This document shows positions 1 to 8,727 of a DNA stretch of 33,561 nucleotides, piece by piece; positions within the stretch are counted from its first letter, which is position 1, and each line of letters opens with the position of its first letter. A model generated the notes under the pieces. The model did no database searches, was not told the origin of the DNA, and saw only the letters and a program-made list of their open reading frames with translations. This DNA is from an uncultured Ruthenibacterium sp. Lineage in GTDB: Bacteria; Bacillota; Clostridia; Oscillospirales; Ruminococcaceae. The translations under genes and the position numbers were made by a program. The stretch lies in contig CALXBO010000078.1 in the NCBI GenBank assembly GCA_944386565.1, forward strand, positions 1 to 33,561. Direction: 5' to 3'.

Positions 1-192
1 GGATCCTTTGAGGTACCGGATTGCCGGAAAATCCCCGAGCGGGACATTCTTTTGGAAACGAGAAAAGGCGTAGCATTTGCTTTTCCATGTGGGAAAACCT
101 ATGGACACTTGATTTGCATTTCCTACATGAAGAAATACCTTCGATTTCTCACCCCTTTCAATACAGTTTTCCGTGTACTTGATGGAAAGTAA
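1..192 (+). CDS. Possible C-terminal fragment of an unrecognised protein, cut by the window edge
   Basis: An open frame runs from the first base to a TAA at 190-192, giving 63 residues with no stop and no start near the edge. It could be the 3' end of a longer gene. I do not recognise the sequence. It has Cys at about residues 8 and 34, an ILLETRKG stretch and a basic, hydrophobic end (MKKYLRFL). The region is richer in A+T than the genes to its right. An in-frame ATG lies at 127, so a chance frame is also possible. Hairpins follow directly after the stop, as expected for a gene end. Confidence 0.3.
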   Translation, partial: GSFEVPDCRKIPERDILLETRKGVAFAFPCGKTYGHLICISYMKKYLRFLTPFNTVFRVLDGK

Positions 193-221
193 AAAACGCC
201 ATAGGATTTCCTATGGCGTTT
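191..221 (-). terminator. Intrinsic terminator for leftward pyk-luxS transcription
   Basis: There is a perfect 13-bp stem: 194-206 pairs with 209-221 across a 2-nt centre. Read leftward it is followed by a run of six U (the A run at 191-196 on the + strand). It is the first good terminator downstream of luxS, about 160 nt past its stop. It may also cap a rightward transcript from the left edge, but that direction lacks a U run. Confidence 0.6.
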
Positions 222-225
222 GGGA

Positions 226-269
226 CAGGAAAAGGGTGCTGATATTTCACATCAGCACCCTTTATCCTG
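226..269. terminator. Second long hairpin beside the luxS terminator
   Basis: 226-243 pairs with 251-269: 17 bp with one bulged A at 264 and a 7-nt loop. A T-rich stretch (tttgatttttt) follows about 7 nt later on the + strand. It could therefore be a terminator for rightward transcription from the left edge, placed back to back with the leftward terminator at 191-221. Confidence 0.45.
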
Positions 270-383
270 CCAGTATTTGATTTTTTGACTTCACATCGTG
301 TTCCTTGCCTCTGAAAACATTGATTTTACTGGACTATCTCATGTTTTCTTATTAGGAGGCGGGGGACTCTCTGCCCTTTTTCT

Positions 384-851
384 TTATTCCAGATATGCGG
401 GATACTGAAGCTGCGCTTCTGTCCAACTCTGCAGTACGTCTGCCATTGCGGCCGCTTCGCGTTTTGCGGCCGGAAGGTCATGTTCGCGGTAATTTCCGCA
501 CTCCGGTTCCGTTGTCCCGGGAACTTCACCTTCAAAAGATGCGATAAACGAAAAACTGTCCTGACAGAGCTCAATGACCTGCTCATTCGTCAGGCCCCGC
601 GTGAGAAGGTAAAACCCCGTGCGGCATCCCATCGGGCCTACATAAATCACACCGTCTGCATACTTGGAATTGCGCGCATATGTCGCAAACAGGTGCTCGA
701 AGGTGTGCAGGGCTCCGTTGGAGAGATAATCGCCCGCATTCGGTACTTTCATACGGATATCGTACGTGGTTACATCACCGTCGATGCGCGAGATATACAT
801 CCCGCGCTGCAGTTTGGTGTGATCGACGGAAAAACTGGTGATCCGTTTCAT
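384..851 (-). CDS. luxS: S-ribosylhomocysteine lyase LuxS
   Basis: LuxS cleaves S-ribosylhomocysteine to homocysteine and DPD, the precursor of autoinducer AI-2. It recycles the methyl-donor by-product in the cytosol. The 155-residue product has the expected family length. The zinc site is visible: HTFEH (the HxxEH motif) near residue 50, and a later Cys in PECGNYREHD near 123. The GCRTGFYLL segment is typical of the family. A longer frame upstream to 905 is open, but I chose the ATG at 851 because MKRITSFSVDH matches LuxS N-termini. A GAGGAG ribosome site lies about 9 nt upstream and overlaps the pyk stop. The gene is 13 nt downstream of pyk and surely shares its transcript. No mtnN/pfs gene, which makes its substrate, is in the window. 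Confidence 0.95.
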   Translation of the reverse strand: MKRITSFSVDHTKLQRGMYISRIDGDVTTYDIRMKVPNAGDYLSNGALHTFEHLFATYARNSKYADGVIYVGPMGCRTGFYLLTRGLTNEQVIELCQDSFSFIASFEGEVPGTTEPECGNYREHDLPAAKREAAAMADVLQSWTEAQLQYPAYLE

Positions 852-864
852 GCTGCGCTTCTCC

Positions 865-2610
865 TCATTCCGGCATGGCCTGAACGACGCCGCGCTCTCC
901 GTCAACAGAGACTTTCATGCCGTCCTTCAGTTTGCGTGTGGCGCCGGCCGCGCTGACGATCACAGGCTTGGAAAGCGTAAGGCCTACGATGGCGGCATGC
1001 GAGTTCAGTCCGGCTTCCTCCGCGATGATGGCACATGCGTCGCGAAGAGCGCCGAGCATCTCGTTGTTGGTGGAATGGACGACGAGCACATCGCCTTTTT
1101 TGAATTTGCTGCGCACTTCTTCGGCCGAACGGCATACGCAGGTATAACCCGTTGCATTGCTGTGGGTCGCGCCGACGCCGGAGACGAGTGCGTCGCCGAC
1201 AAGGTGCGCTTTGATCATATTGGTCGTACCGGAGACTCCAACGGGAACACCGGCCGTGATAACAGCCAGATCGCCGTTGTGAATGAGGCCGGCGCGCTGT
1301 GCCGCGTCAACCGATTTGCTGATCAATTCATCCGTGTCGTGTGCATAATCCATCACGACCGGGGTAATGCCCCAGGAAACCGAAAGCTGGCGCGCAACTT
1401 TTTCCGTCAGAACGCACGCAATGATCGTCGTATTGGGACGGTATTTGCAAAGCAGACGCGCGGTCTCACCGCTCTTAGTCACCGTGATGATGGCATTGGC
1501 GGAAATATCCATAGCGGTCGTGCAGGCGGCATGGGCAACGGCATCGGCAACGCTGAGGTGGCCTTCCGACGCACGCATCTTCAGGCGCTTGTCATAGTTG
1601 ATATCGTTTTCCGTGCGCTCTGCAATGGCGGCCATGGTCCGCACGCTTTCCACGGGATACATACCGGCAGCGGTTTCGCCGGAGAGCATGATCGCGGATG
1701 TGCCGTCGTAAATCGCGTTCGCAACGTCCGTGATCTCCGCACGGGTCGGACGGGGATTCGTCATCATGCTGTCCAGCATCTGCGTCGCGGTAATGGCAGG
1801 TTTGCCGGCGTTGTAGCAGCGGGAAATGATGTCTTTCTGGATAATGGGGATCTCCGTAAAATCGATCTCAACGCCCATATCGCCGCGGGCGACCATGACG
1901 CCGTCCGAAACCGCGAGAATCTCTTCAATGTTGTCCACGCCCTCGCGGTTCTCGATCTTGGAGATAATGCGGATCGAATCGCATCCGCACTGATCGAGAT
2001 AACGGCGGAGTGCAAGCACGTCCGCGGCGCTGCGGACAAACGAAGCCGCGATCAGATCGAAGCCGTTCTCAACGCCGAATTTGATATCGGCCTTGTCCCG
2101 TGCAGACATATAAGGCATCGACAAACGCGTTCCGGGAACGTTGATGCCTTTGCGGTCCGAAACAGGGCCGTCATTGTGAACGGTGCAGATGATGTTCTCA
2201 TCGTCAATGGAATCGACCGTCATGTCGATTTTGCCGTCGTCGATCAGCACGCGCGCCCCCGGAACCAGGTCTGTCACCAGTTCTTTGTAGGAAATCGAGC
2301 AGATCGTCTCGTCGCCCTCGATGTCGCGGGTCGTAAGGGTGAACTTCTGGCCTGCTTTCAGCATGACCTTCCCTTTTTTGAACGTCTGGAGACGGATCTC
2401 CGGACCTTTGGTGTCGAGAAGGGCTGCGACGTGGCGGCCTTCTTCCTCGCGCAGACGGGTCAGACGCTCCAGACGCTTTTTGTGCTCCTCGTGCGTTCCG
2501 TGCGAAAAGTTGAACCGGGCTACATCCATGCCGCTTTGGATCATAGCGCGCAGGACGTCATCATTGTCCGTGGCAGGACCAAGTGTGCAAACGATCTTTG
2601 TTTTTCTCAT
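865..2610 (-). CDS. pyk: Pyruvate kinase with C-terminal PEP-utiliser-like domain
   Basis: Pyruvate kinase transfers phosphate from PEP to ADP in the last step of glycolysis. The N-terminus KTKIVCTLGPA, the RFNFSHG substrate motif near residue 35, DTKGPEIRL near 66 and VARGDMGVEI near 240 are all present. At 581 residues it is about 100 longer than the short enzymes. The extra C-terminal part (about 500-581) resembles the phosphohistidine domain of PEP synthase/PPDK and keeps its His in LNSHAAI. This is the Bacillus/Clostridium long form. The start is the ATG at 2610, with a GGAG site 10 nt upstream and a strong promoter at 2665-2692. luxS follows 13 nt downstream. The rightward frame open across almost the whole gene is only its antisense. 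Confidence 0.97.
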   Translation of the reverse strand: MRKTKIVCTLGPATDNDDVLRAMIQSGMDVARFNFSHGTHEEHKKRLERLTRLREEEGRHVAALLDTKGPEIRLQTFKKGKVMLKAGQKFTLTTRDIEGDETICSISYKELVTDLVPGARVLIDDGKIDMTVDSIDDENIICTVHNDGPVSDRKGINVPGTRLSMPYMSARDKADIKFGVENGFDLIAASFVRSAADVLALRRYLDQCGCDSIRIISKIENREGVDNIEEILAVSDGVMVARGDMGVEIDFTEIPIIQKDIISRCYNAGKPAITATQMLDSMMTNPRPTRAEITDVANAIYDGTSAIMLSGETAAGMYPVESVRTMAAIAERTENDINYDKRLKMRASEGHLSVADAVAHAACTTAMDISANAIITVTKSGETARLLCKYRPNTTIIACVLTEKVARQLSVSWGITPVVMDYAHDTDELISKSVDAAQRAGLIHNGDLAVITAGVPVGVSGTTNMIKAHLVGDALVSGVGATHSNATGYTCVCRSAEEVRSKFKKGDVLVVHSTNNEMLGALRDACAIIAEEAGLNSHAAIVGLTLSKPVIVSAAGATRKLKDGMKVSVDGERGVVQAMPE

Positions 2611-2664
2611 CAGATCTCACTCCTCATTTATTCTTAATTAAGATGAATCAGCACAGACAATTTT

Positions 2665-2692
2665 ATTATACACTTTTTTAGCCGTCATGCAA
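2665..2692 (-). promoter_or_regulatory. Sigma-A type promoter of pyk-luxS
   Basis: On the minus strand there is a -35 TTGCAT (2687-2692), a 16-nt spacer and a perfect -10 TATAAT (2665-2670). It lies back to back with the deoB promoter, with the two -35 boxes 7 nt apart. Confidence 0.75.
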
Positions 2693-2699
2693 TTCCTTC

Positions 2700-2728
2700 T
2701 TAACAAGTGAGCAGGAAAATAGTATAAT
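2700..2728 (+). promoter_or_regulatory. Sigma-A type promoter of deoB
   Basis: A -35 TTAACA (2700-2705), a 17-nt spacer and a perfect -10 TATAAT (2723-2728). Transcription should begin near 2735, right at the AAAGGAG ribosome site (2735-2741), so the 5' leader would be only about 18 nt. Confidence 0.75.
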
Positions 2729-2753
2729 AAAAATAAAGGAGATGAGAAACCAC

Positions 2754-3926
2754 ATGGCAAAGCGTGTATTTTTGATTGTTCTGGACAGTTTCGGCATTGG
2801 TGAAATGCCGGATGCAGCGGATTTTGGCGATGCAGGCAGCAATACGCTTGCCGCGATTTCCAAAAGCGAAAAATTTCAAACGCCCATGCTGCAGAAAATG
2901 GGCCTTTTTAATATCGACGGTGTGGAGTGCGGAACGAAAGCCGTACACCCGCTTGCGTGCTACGCCCGTCTGGAAGAGGCATCCAAGGGAAAAGACACAA
3001 CGATCGGCCACTGGGAAATTGCCGGAGTGGAAAGTGACCGTCCGCTGCCGACGTACCCGAACGGGTTTCCTGATGATCTGATCCGGGAGTTTGAGCGCCG
3101 CACCGGGCGCAGTGTCCTGTGCAACCGGCCGTACTCCGGAACGGAAGTGCTCAAGGATTACGGGGAAGAGCATATGAAAACCGGAGCTCTGATCGTGTAT
3201 ACTTCCGCAGACAGCGTGTTTCAGGTTGCCGCACACGAGCAGATCGTACCGGTCAATGAGCTGTATCGGTATTGCGAGATCGCGCGCGAAATGCTCACTG
3301 GCGAACACAGTGTTGGCCGCGTCATTGCCCGTCCGTTTGTAGGCACGTGCCGCGACGATTTCAAGCGCACGACAAACCGTCATGACTTCTCCCTCAAACC
3401 GCCTGCGCCGACCATGCTCGACGCATTGAAAGCAGAGGGAAAGGATGTCATCGGGGTCGGTAAAATTTATGACATTTTTGACGGTGAAGGCGTCACGGAA
3501 AAAATCAAAACATCCGGCAATGCAAACGGAATGGACGTCACGCTTGCACTCGCCAAACGTGACTTTGCCGGGCTTGCGTTTGTAAATCTGGTTGATTTCG
3601 ATATGATTTACGGGCACAGAAACGATGTGGACGGCTATGCCGCAGCGGCAACGGAATTCGACGATAAGCTGAAACAGCTTCTGAAAATCCTCCGCCCGGA
3701 AGACATGCTGATTATTACCGCGGATCACGGGTGCGATCCCGCAACGCCTTCCACGGATCACTCGCGCGAATACGTGCCCCTTCTGATCTGCGGAGGACCG
3801 GTGCTGTCGGGTGTCAACCTGGGAACGCGCAAAAGTTTCTCCTGCATTGCGCAGACGGTGTGCCAGTATCTTGATGTGCCGGCACAGCTGTGCGGGGAGA
3901 GCTTCTATCCGGAGATCATGAGATAA
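2754..3926 (+). CDS. deoB: Phosphopentomutase
   Basis: DeoB interconverts (deoxy)ribose 1-phosphate and 5-phosphate, linking nucleoside breakdown to the pentose phosphate pathway. It belongs to the alkaline-phosphatase metalloenzyme superfamily. Metal and catalytic motifs are visible: VLDSFGIGEMPDA at the N-terminus, KDTTIGHWEI near residue 82 (the phospho-accepting Thr region) and TADHGCDPATPSTDHSRE near 325, with Asp/His ligands. An ATG at 2742 is in frame but abuts the AAAGGAG site. The ATG at 2754 (MAKRVFLIVLDSFG) fits better and gives 390 residues, the usual length. It is monocistronic: its own promoter lies upstream and a strong terminator follows at 3939. No purine or pyrimidine nucleoside phosphorylase gene is adjacent. 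Confidence 0.95.
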   Translation: MAKRVFLIVLDSFGIGEMPDAADFGDAGSNTLAAISKSEKFQTPMLQKMGLFNIDGVECGTKAVHPLACYARLEEASKGKDTTIGHWEIAGVESDRPLPTYPNGFPDDLIREFERRTGRSVLCNRPYSGTEVLKDYGEEHMKTGALIVYTSADSVFQVAAHEQIVPVNELYRYCEIAREMLTGEHSVGRVIARPFVGTCRDDFKRTTNRHDFSLKPPAPTMLDALKAEGKDVIGVGKIYDIFDGEGVTEKIKTSGNANGMDVTLALAKRDFAGLAFVNLVDFDMIYGHRNDVDGYAAAATEFDDKLKQLLKILRPEDMLIITADHGCDPATPSTDHSREYVPLLICGGPVLSGVNLGTRKSFSCIAQTVCQYLDVPAQLCGESFYPEIMR

Positions 3927-3938
3927 TAAAGTCTTTCT

Positions 3939-3974
3939 GCGGGGTATCCTGCCGGGATATCCCGCAATTTTTTT
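3939..3974 (+). terminator. Intrinsic terminator of deoB
   Basis: An 11-bp stem (3939-3949 with 3955-3965, one G-U pair), a 5-nt loop, then AA and seven T (3968-3974). Confidence 0.85.
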
Positions 3975-4047
3975 ATGCGCCTGAAACATTTTGGATACGA
4001 AAGTCGTTATAATATATAAGAGTACTATTTTGGAAAGGCAGCGGTAC

Positions 4048-4797
4048 ATGAAGCAAGCGATTCTTTGGCTCCTTGCAGCCGTTTTGTCCGTTGACAGTAT
4101 TCTGCGTTTCTTCCGCACATCGCTCAATCTGGGCTCTTTTTTAATGTACTGCATTACGGCGGGAGTTTGGATTTATGCACTGTTCAACCGGCAGATCGAT
4201 CGTTTCTGTTCTCACGGCTTCGGACGGATCCTGAAATATGGCTTTTTTGCGGGATGTGCAGTTTTTGCATGCATGATCGTCTTTCTCTTTGTGAACGGAG
4301 CAAAGGATACGGCGACCGGAAAGGAGAAAGCCCTGATCGTGCTCGGCGCAGGGGTTCGGGGAACCCGGATCACCGCACTGCTGGCACAGCGTCTGGATGC
4401 GGCTGTCGAGTATCATTGCGCGAATCCCGAGGCGCTGATCGTCGTTTCAGGCGGGCAGGGCCCCGGCGAAGACATTCCCGAGGCTGAGGCAATGGCGCAA
4501 TACTTGATGGAAAAAGGCGTTCCGGAAGAGAAGATCCTTCTTGAGACGGAAAGCTCCTCCACAAGGGAGAATTTCGAATTTTCGCGGGAACTTTTAGCGG
4601 AACACGGCATCTCGGCCGAAACGCCCATTGCATATGTAACAAACGGTTTTCATAGTTACCGCGCCGGATGTTACGCACGAAACGCCGGCTTCGAAAACGT
4701 TTCCAGCGTCAGCGCTCCCACCAGTACAGGCGTCTGGCTTCAGTGCTATCTTCGCGAAGTACTCGCGGTGTTTTATTTGTGGGCTTTCGCGCATTAA
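4048..4797 (+). CDS. YdcF/SanA-like membrane protein (DUF218 domain)
   Basis: 249 residues. The first 85 or so hold about three hydrophobic segments (QAILWLLAAVLS, FLMYCITAGVWIYALF, and one around GFFAGCAVFACMIVFLFV). A DUF218 domain follows, with KALIVLGAGVRG, VVSGGQGPGEDIPEA near residue 135 and STRENFEFSRELL near 170. DUF218 proteins such as SanA and YdcF are linked to envelope integrity, but their reaction is not firmly known. I chose the ATG at 4048 because GGAAAGG lies about 10 nt upstream; an in-frame ATG at 3991 has no ribosome site. A TATAAT at 4008-4013 is a likely -10, but its -35 is unclear. The next operon has its own promoter, so this gene seems to stand alone. Confidence 0.85.
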   Translation: MKQAILWLLAAVLSVDSILRFFRTSLNLGSFLMYCITAGVWIYALFNRQIDRFCSHGFGRILKYGFFAGCAVFACMIVFLFVNGAKDTATGKEKALIVLGAGVRGTRITALLAQRLDAAVEYHCANPEALIVVSGGQGPGEDIPEAEAMAQYLMEKGVPEEKILLETESSSTRENFEFSRELLAEHGISAETPIAYVTNGFHSYRAGCYARNAGFENVSSVSAPTSTGVWLQCYLREVLAVFYLWAFAH

Positions 4798-4813
4798 CGG
4801 GACGCTTTTTGCC

Positions 4814-4842
4814 TTGTCTTTCGACATGGCTCATGGTATAAT
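4814..4842 (+). promoter_or_regulatory. Promoter of the ABC transporter operon
   Basis: TTGTCT (4814-4819), a 17-nt spacer and TATAAT (4837-4842) preceded by TGG, which forms an extended -10. The leader to the start codon is about 50 nt. Confidence 0.7.
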
Positions 4843-4899
4843 GACAGTCAGCACATCGTACTTTTTTATGCACGAACAACAAATTTTGAGGTGATGCCG

Positions 4900-5739
4900 G
4901 TGGCTCCGATCATCAAAGTGGACAATCTCAGGAAAGTGTATCGCGTCGGCCAGGAAAAGGTCGTCGCGCTGAGAGACATCAATCTGGAGATTGAAAGAGG
5001 AGAGTTCTGTTGTGTTGTTGGCGCGTCCGGTTCCGGCAAGTCGACTCTGCTCAATCAGCTCGCCGGACTGGAAAAACCGACGCGCGGCAGCGTCAGCATC
5101 GGCGGACATAATATTTCCGCGATGAGCGAAAAGGAACTCGCGGTTTTCCGGCAGCATCATCTCGGATTTGTGTTCCAGTCCTATAATTTGCTTCCCACTA
5201 TGACCGCCGTTGAAAACGTTGCGCTCCCGCTGATGTTCAAGGGCGTACCAAAAGCCAAGCGCGAAGCCATGGCGGCGCAGCAGTTGAAAAAGATGGGGCT
5301 GGGCAAACGTCTGAAACACAAACCGACCGAAATGTCGGGCGGACAGCAGCAGCGTGTCGGCATTGCCAGAGCGTTCGTCAGCAAGCCGGAGGTAATTTTT
5401 GCGGATGAGCCTACCGGAAACCTTGATTCTCACACGACTGCAAAGGTTATGAATGCGATTCTTCGCCTGACGCGCGAGAATAACATCACCTTTATTATGG
5501 TGACGCACGAACGTGACCTGTCCAGCTGCGCGGACCGTATCATCACACTGAAAGACGGCTGTGTACTGCGGAATGAAAAAATCGAAAATCCTGCTCAGGA
5601 GTTTGAGGTTCAGCTCAGCCCGATGGACGAAGAGTACATTGCTCAGGAAAAGCAGGAAAGAGAAAACAGCGATCGCAATAATGCGGCGGGAGACGGGCAA
5701 ACGGCCGCCTCGCCCGATTTGAAGGAGAATCATGTATGA
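4900..5739 (+). CDS. ABC transporter ATPase, MacB/LolD type
   Basis: This is the cytosolic ATPase of a MacB/LolD/FtsE-like (mechanotransmission) ABC system. It has Walker [10 protein letters not shown] near residue 43, a Q-loop ([18 protein letters not shown]), signature [15 protein letters not shown] near 145, Walker [13 protein letters not shown] near 167 and an H-loop VTHERD. About 45 charged residues extend beyond the usual 225-residue ATPase. The frame is open from GTG 4891 and ATG 4894, but GAGGTGAT (4888-4895) is an excellent SD site, and GTG 4900 ([10 protein letters not shown]) sits 4-5 nt after it; the exact start is uncertain. The stop overlaps the next start by 4 nt (ATGA). The partners downstream are a secreted adaptor-like protein and the permease, so the three probably form one complex. 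Confidence 0.93.
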   Translation: MAPIIKVDNLRKVYRVGQEKVVALRDINLEIERGEFCCVVGASGSGKSTLLNQLAGLEKPTRGSVSIGGHNISAMSEKELAVFRQHHLGFVFQSYNLLPTMTAVENVALPLMFKGVPKAKREAMAAQQLKKMGLGKRLKHKPTEMSGGQQQRVGIARAFVSKPEVIFADEPTGNLDSHTTAKVMNAILRLTRENNITFIMVTHERDLSSCADRIITLKDGCVLRNEKIENPAQEFEVQLSPMDEEYIAQEKQERENSDRNNAAGDGQTAASPDLKENHV

Positions 5740-7361
5740 AAACGATGCAGAAAACAGTCAGCGCTTTCTTGACTTTTGCCATGCTGTTGTGCATGATGCT
5801 GGCGACGATGCCAGCGGTGTTTGCGGAGGAAACGCCCATTATTCAGGAAGGAAATAGCATTACTGTAACTGAAGGTGATCCTCTTGTACTGACTCCGATG
5901 AGATCAGATAAACCCGTAAACGGAAAATGGACAAAAGATAGTGTGGCAGTTTCCGAAGAGTTCGTTGCACTAACAGGGAAACTCACCATCCAGAGCGTAA
6001 CTTCAAATGATGCGGGCAGTTATACTTTCACACCAGACGATACGACTCTGAAACCTGTAACAGTGAATGTAACCGTAACGAGCAAACAAGGCAGTGGTGC
6101 TTTCGAGATTCTCGGATACTCCGTGCAGGACGCAGCGGGAAATGAGATTCAGAAGGTAACTCCCGGCACAAAATGCCGTATTGTCGTTGCTGTGCGCGAC
6201 GGGCGATTTACGTCCGCTCCTACGAAGTATGATTCGTACGGGAATACCGTGAATGTCAAAATTACAAGCACGGATTCATTTGCATCTCCCTCGTTCGGCG
6301 ATATCAAGCAGACCAATATCCGGATGACGGACAAAGGCTATGAATACGGTATCCTTTTCAATGACATCACGTATCTGGGCGGGGAGAACACGCTGGCGTT
6401 TGATATCTCGTACAACGACAACAGTGTTGCCATGACCTCCAGCAGCGTAGGAATCAGCCAGTGCCAGACTGAGACACAGACCGGAGCAAAGCCGACGCTG
6501 ATGGTTCAGAGTGTCGGATACGGCGATCAGAATGTCGAAGCGGGAAAAACATTCACGCTGACCATCACCTCGTATAACACGAGCAAAACAAGTGCATTGA
6601 CCGACGTCACCACGAGCATCAGTCTGCCGACCGGCCTGATGCTGGCAGAGGGCAGCAACAAAGTGCTTACTTCTCAGGTTGCCGCCGGCGGCTCGTATAC
6701 AACGACGTTCCAGATGCAGGCGGATGCCAGCGCAGAGACGGGACCTGTCAACGTGACGGTGGACTATACATATTATCTGAGCGGTACCAGCGAACCGATG
6801 TCCGCCAGTCAGATGATCACGATCCCCATTGTTCAGCCGGACCGCTTCACCTTCACTACAATGGACGTGCCCACGGAGGCTTATGCAGGAGAAGAGGCAT
6901 ATGTTTCCGTTGACTTTGTCAATAAAGGCAAGGGAATTCTGTACAACCTGTCCGCCGAAATTTCCGGCAATATGGACAATCCCGGCCAGACCCAGTATCT
7001 CGGGAACCTGCAGTCCGGCACGGAAGGTTCCGCGGAATTCAGTGTTCTCGCATCTCAGCCCGGCACGATCAACGGAACGATCAAGCTGACGTACGAAGAT
7101 GTGAACGGAAATGAGAAAACCCAGACCAAGGATTTCACCATGACGATTACGGAAATGCCCGTATATGACGATTATCCGGTGGTGGACCCCGGCGTCGATA
7201 TGCAGCCGGAAACCGGTTTTTCCATGCCGTGGTGGGGATGGCTGCTGATCGTTGTCGGCTGCGTCGTTGTGATTGTAGTTGTGGTCCGTATTGTGAAGAA
7301 ACGCAAAGCAAAGAAGCTTGCATTGGAGCTTGCGGAGGACGAAGAAGATGAAGATTTCTGA
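5736..7361 (+). CDS. Secreted, membrane-anchored Ig/CARDB-like protein of the ABC operon
   Basis: 541 residues. It has a signal peptide (1 to about 31, basic start, hydrophobic core, end AVFA). An Ig-like domain follows at about 35-115 (ITVTEGDPLVL ... SNDAGSYTF). After it come beta-rich repeats that look like CARDB/COG1361 modules: VGYGDQNVEAGKTFTLTI near 260 and TMDVPTEAYAGEEAYVSV near 370. One membrane helix lies at about 497-522 (WWGWLLIVVGCVVVIVVVV), then a basic and finally acidic tail (EDEEDEDF). The bulk therefore lies outside the membrane. It overlaps the ATPase by 4 nt and the permease by 14 nt, so the three are translationally coupled. It occupies the place where MacAB-like systems encode a MacA adaptor, but it lacks the coiled coil and lipoyl domains of MacA. 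Function unknown; a substrate-binding or force-transmitting role is inference. Confidence 0.85.
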   Translation: MKTMQKTVSAFLTFAMLLCMMLATMPAVFAEETPIIQEGNSITVTEGDPLVLTPMRSDKPVNGKWTKDSVAVSEEFVALTGKLTIQSVTSNDAGSYTFTPDDTTLKPVTVNVTVTSKQGSGAFEILGYSVQDAAGNEIQKVTPGTKCRIVVAVRDGRFTSAPTKYDSYGNTVNVKITSTDSFASPSFGDIKQTNIRMTDKGYEYGILFNDITYLGGENTLAFDISYNDNSVAMTSSSVGISQCQTETQTGAKPTLMVQSVGYGDQNVEAGKTFTLTITSYNTSKTSALTDVTTSISLPTGLMLAEGSNKVLTSQVAAGGSYTTTFQMQADASAETGPVNVTVDYTYYLSGTSEPMSASQMITIPIVQPDRFTFTTMDVPTEAYAGEEAYVSVDFVNKGKGILYNLSAEISGNMDNPGQTQYLGNLQSGTEGSAEFSVLASQPGTINGTIKLTYEDVNGNEKTQTKDFTMTITEMPVYDDYPVVDPGVDMQPETGFSMPWWGWLLIVVGCVVVIVVVVRIVKKRKAKKLALELAEDEEDEDF

Positions 7362-8715
7362 TCTTCTCGCTCTGAGTTATGAAAATCTCCGCCGCCGTAA
7401 GGGCCGTACAGCCCTTACGGTTGCGGGTGTTGTGATCGGCACTTTTCTGATCGTAATCATGGTTTCCCTGGGCATTGCCGTCAATGTCGGATTTGACGAG
7501 ATGCTCCAGAGCATGGGTGATCTGCGGAAAATCACGGTTTACGGTTGGGGCGTGAACGGAAGCGAAGTACAGCTCAATGACGACGCGGTTGCGCAGATGT
7601 CCAAGCTGGATCACGTACTGGTCGCCACTCCGTATTATCAGCCGAGATATCTGTCTTTTAACCTTGTTGCGGGCAAGAATGACCGCTATCAGACGGGTTA
7701 TGTCGAGTTGTACGGAATCTATCCGGAAGCACTCGAAATGATGCAATACGAGCTCAAATCCGGCAGCTATTTGCCGGAGAAGGGGACCGTTCCATCGGGA
7801 AACAAGCCCAAAGTTCAGGTCGTTGTCGGAGAACAGCTCGGATATAATTTTACCGATACAAAGAAGAAGGGCGAAAATGCCTACCGCTGGCAGGGAATGA
7901 CCGATGCGGCAGGAAATGAACTTCCTCCGTTTGTCGATATTCTGAGCGATACCATGACGCTGAAAAGTCAGGGGTCGGAAGACGACAAGCAGCTCGTGTA
8001 TCAGATGGATGTTCTCGGTGTTCTTTTGCAGGACAACGAAAAAGGCTATGAAACCTACGGCGGTGTCTTCATGGACTTGAACGTCCTGAAAAAGCTCGAA
8101 AGCGACTACATGCGCATGAACAACATCAAGGCGGAAACGACCAACACGTATGATCAGGTCGTTGTGATGGTCGATGATATTGACAACGTGGAGGCCGTAG
8201 AAGAATACATCAACGACGAACTGGGTTTCCAGACCGGCGGTATGTCTTCCTGGCGTGAACAGATGCAGGGTCAGTCACAGATGTTGCAGCTGATTCTCGG
8301 CGGTCTCGGTGCCGTCTCGCTGTTTGTCGCGGCTCTTTCCATCGTCAATACGATGTCCATGTCGATTCTGGAGCGTACCCGCGAAATCGGTGTAATGAAG
8401 GTTCTGGGCTGCGGCATCGGAAAGATCCGCACGCTGTTCCTGTTGGAGGCGAGCATGATCGGCCTGACGGGCGGTTTGCTCGGAATCGGAATCAGTTATC
8501 TCGTTTCGTTCGCGCTGAACCACTTTGCTCCGTTCCTGATGATGAGCGGGCTTGGAAATATTCTGCCGATGTACGGTTCGAAAATTTCCGTTATCCCGGT
8601 CTGGTTGAGCGTCGGAAGTGTATTTTTCGCGACGTTGATCGGATTCGTGGCAGGCATTCTTCCCGCCGGCAGAGCTGTTAAAATCTCTGCTCTGGAAGCA
8701 ATCCGTCACGAGTAA
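7348..8715 (+). CDS. MacB/FtsX-like ABC permease
   Basis: 455 residues. The N-terminal ALSYENLRRRKGRTALTVAGVVIGTFLIVIM is typical of MacB permeases: a cytoplasmic amphipathic segment, then helix 1 at about 20-42. A large extracytoplasmic (MacB_PCD-like) region fills about 45-310. Three C-terminal helices follow, with the FtsX-domain sequence SMSILERTREIGVMKVLGCG near 345 and ending ILPAGRAVKISALEAIRHE. I chose the ATG at 7348 (MKISDLL), which has GGAGG about 10 nt upstream, over the upstream in-frame ATG at 7318. It lies inside the end of the preceding gene. Such permeases act as dimers that couple ATP hydrolysis to movement outside the membrane rather than classical transport. A strong terminator closes the operon. 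Confidence 0.93.
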   Translation: MKISDLLALSYENLRRRKGRTALTVAGVVIGTFLIVIMVSLGIAVNVGFDEMLQSMGDLRKITVYGWGVNGSEVQLNDDAVAQMSKLDHVLVATPYYQPRYLSFNLVAGKNDRYQTGYVELYGIYPEALEMMQYELKSGSYLPEKGTVPSGNKPKVQVVVGEQLGYNFTDTKKKGENAYRWQGMTDAAGNELPPFVDILSDTMTLKSQGSEDDKQLVYQMDVLGVLLQDNEKGYETYGGVFMDLNVLKKLESDYMRMNNIKAETTNTYDQVVVMVDDIDNVEAVEEYINDELGFQTGGMSSWREQMQGQSQMLQLILGGLGAVSLFVAALSIVNTMSMSILERTREIGVMKVLGCGIGKIRTLFLLEASMIGLTGGLLGIGISYLVSFALNHFAPFLMMSGLGNILPMYGSKISVIPVWLSVGSVFFATLIGFVAGILPAGRAVKISALEAIRHE

Positions 8716-8727
8716 AATATTCAATAG

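Noticed and set aside
838..2637. 599-codon open frame on the + strand
   Set aside because: It is antisense to pyk, has no ribosome site, and its Arg/His/Gly-rich translation resembles no protein; long antisense frames are common in GC-rich coding DNA.
2610..2640. Leader peptide MRSEI overlapping the pyk start
   Set aside because: A five-codon frame overlapping an SD site is easily due to chance, and nothing suggests translation control.
2700..4154. 484-codon open frame on the - strand
   Set aside because: It is antisense to deoB and the start of the ydcF-like gene and runs through the deoB terminator and both promoters.
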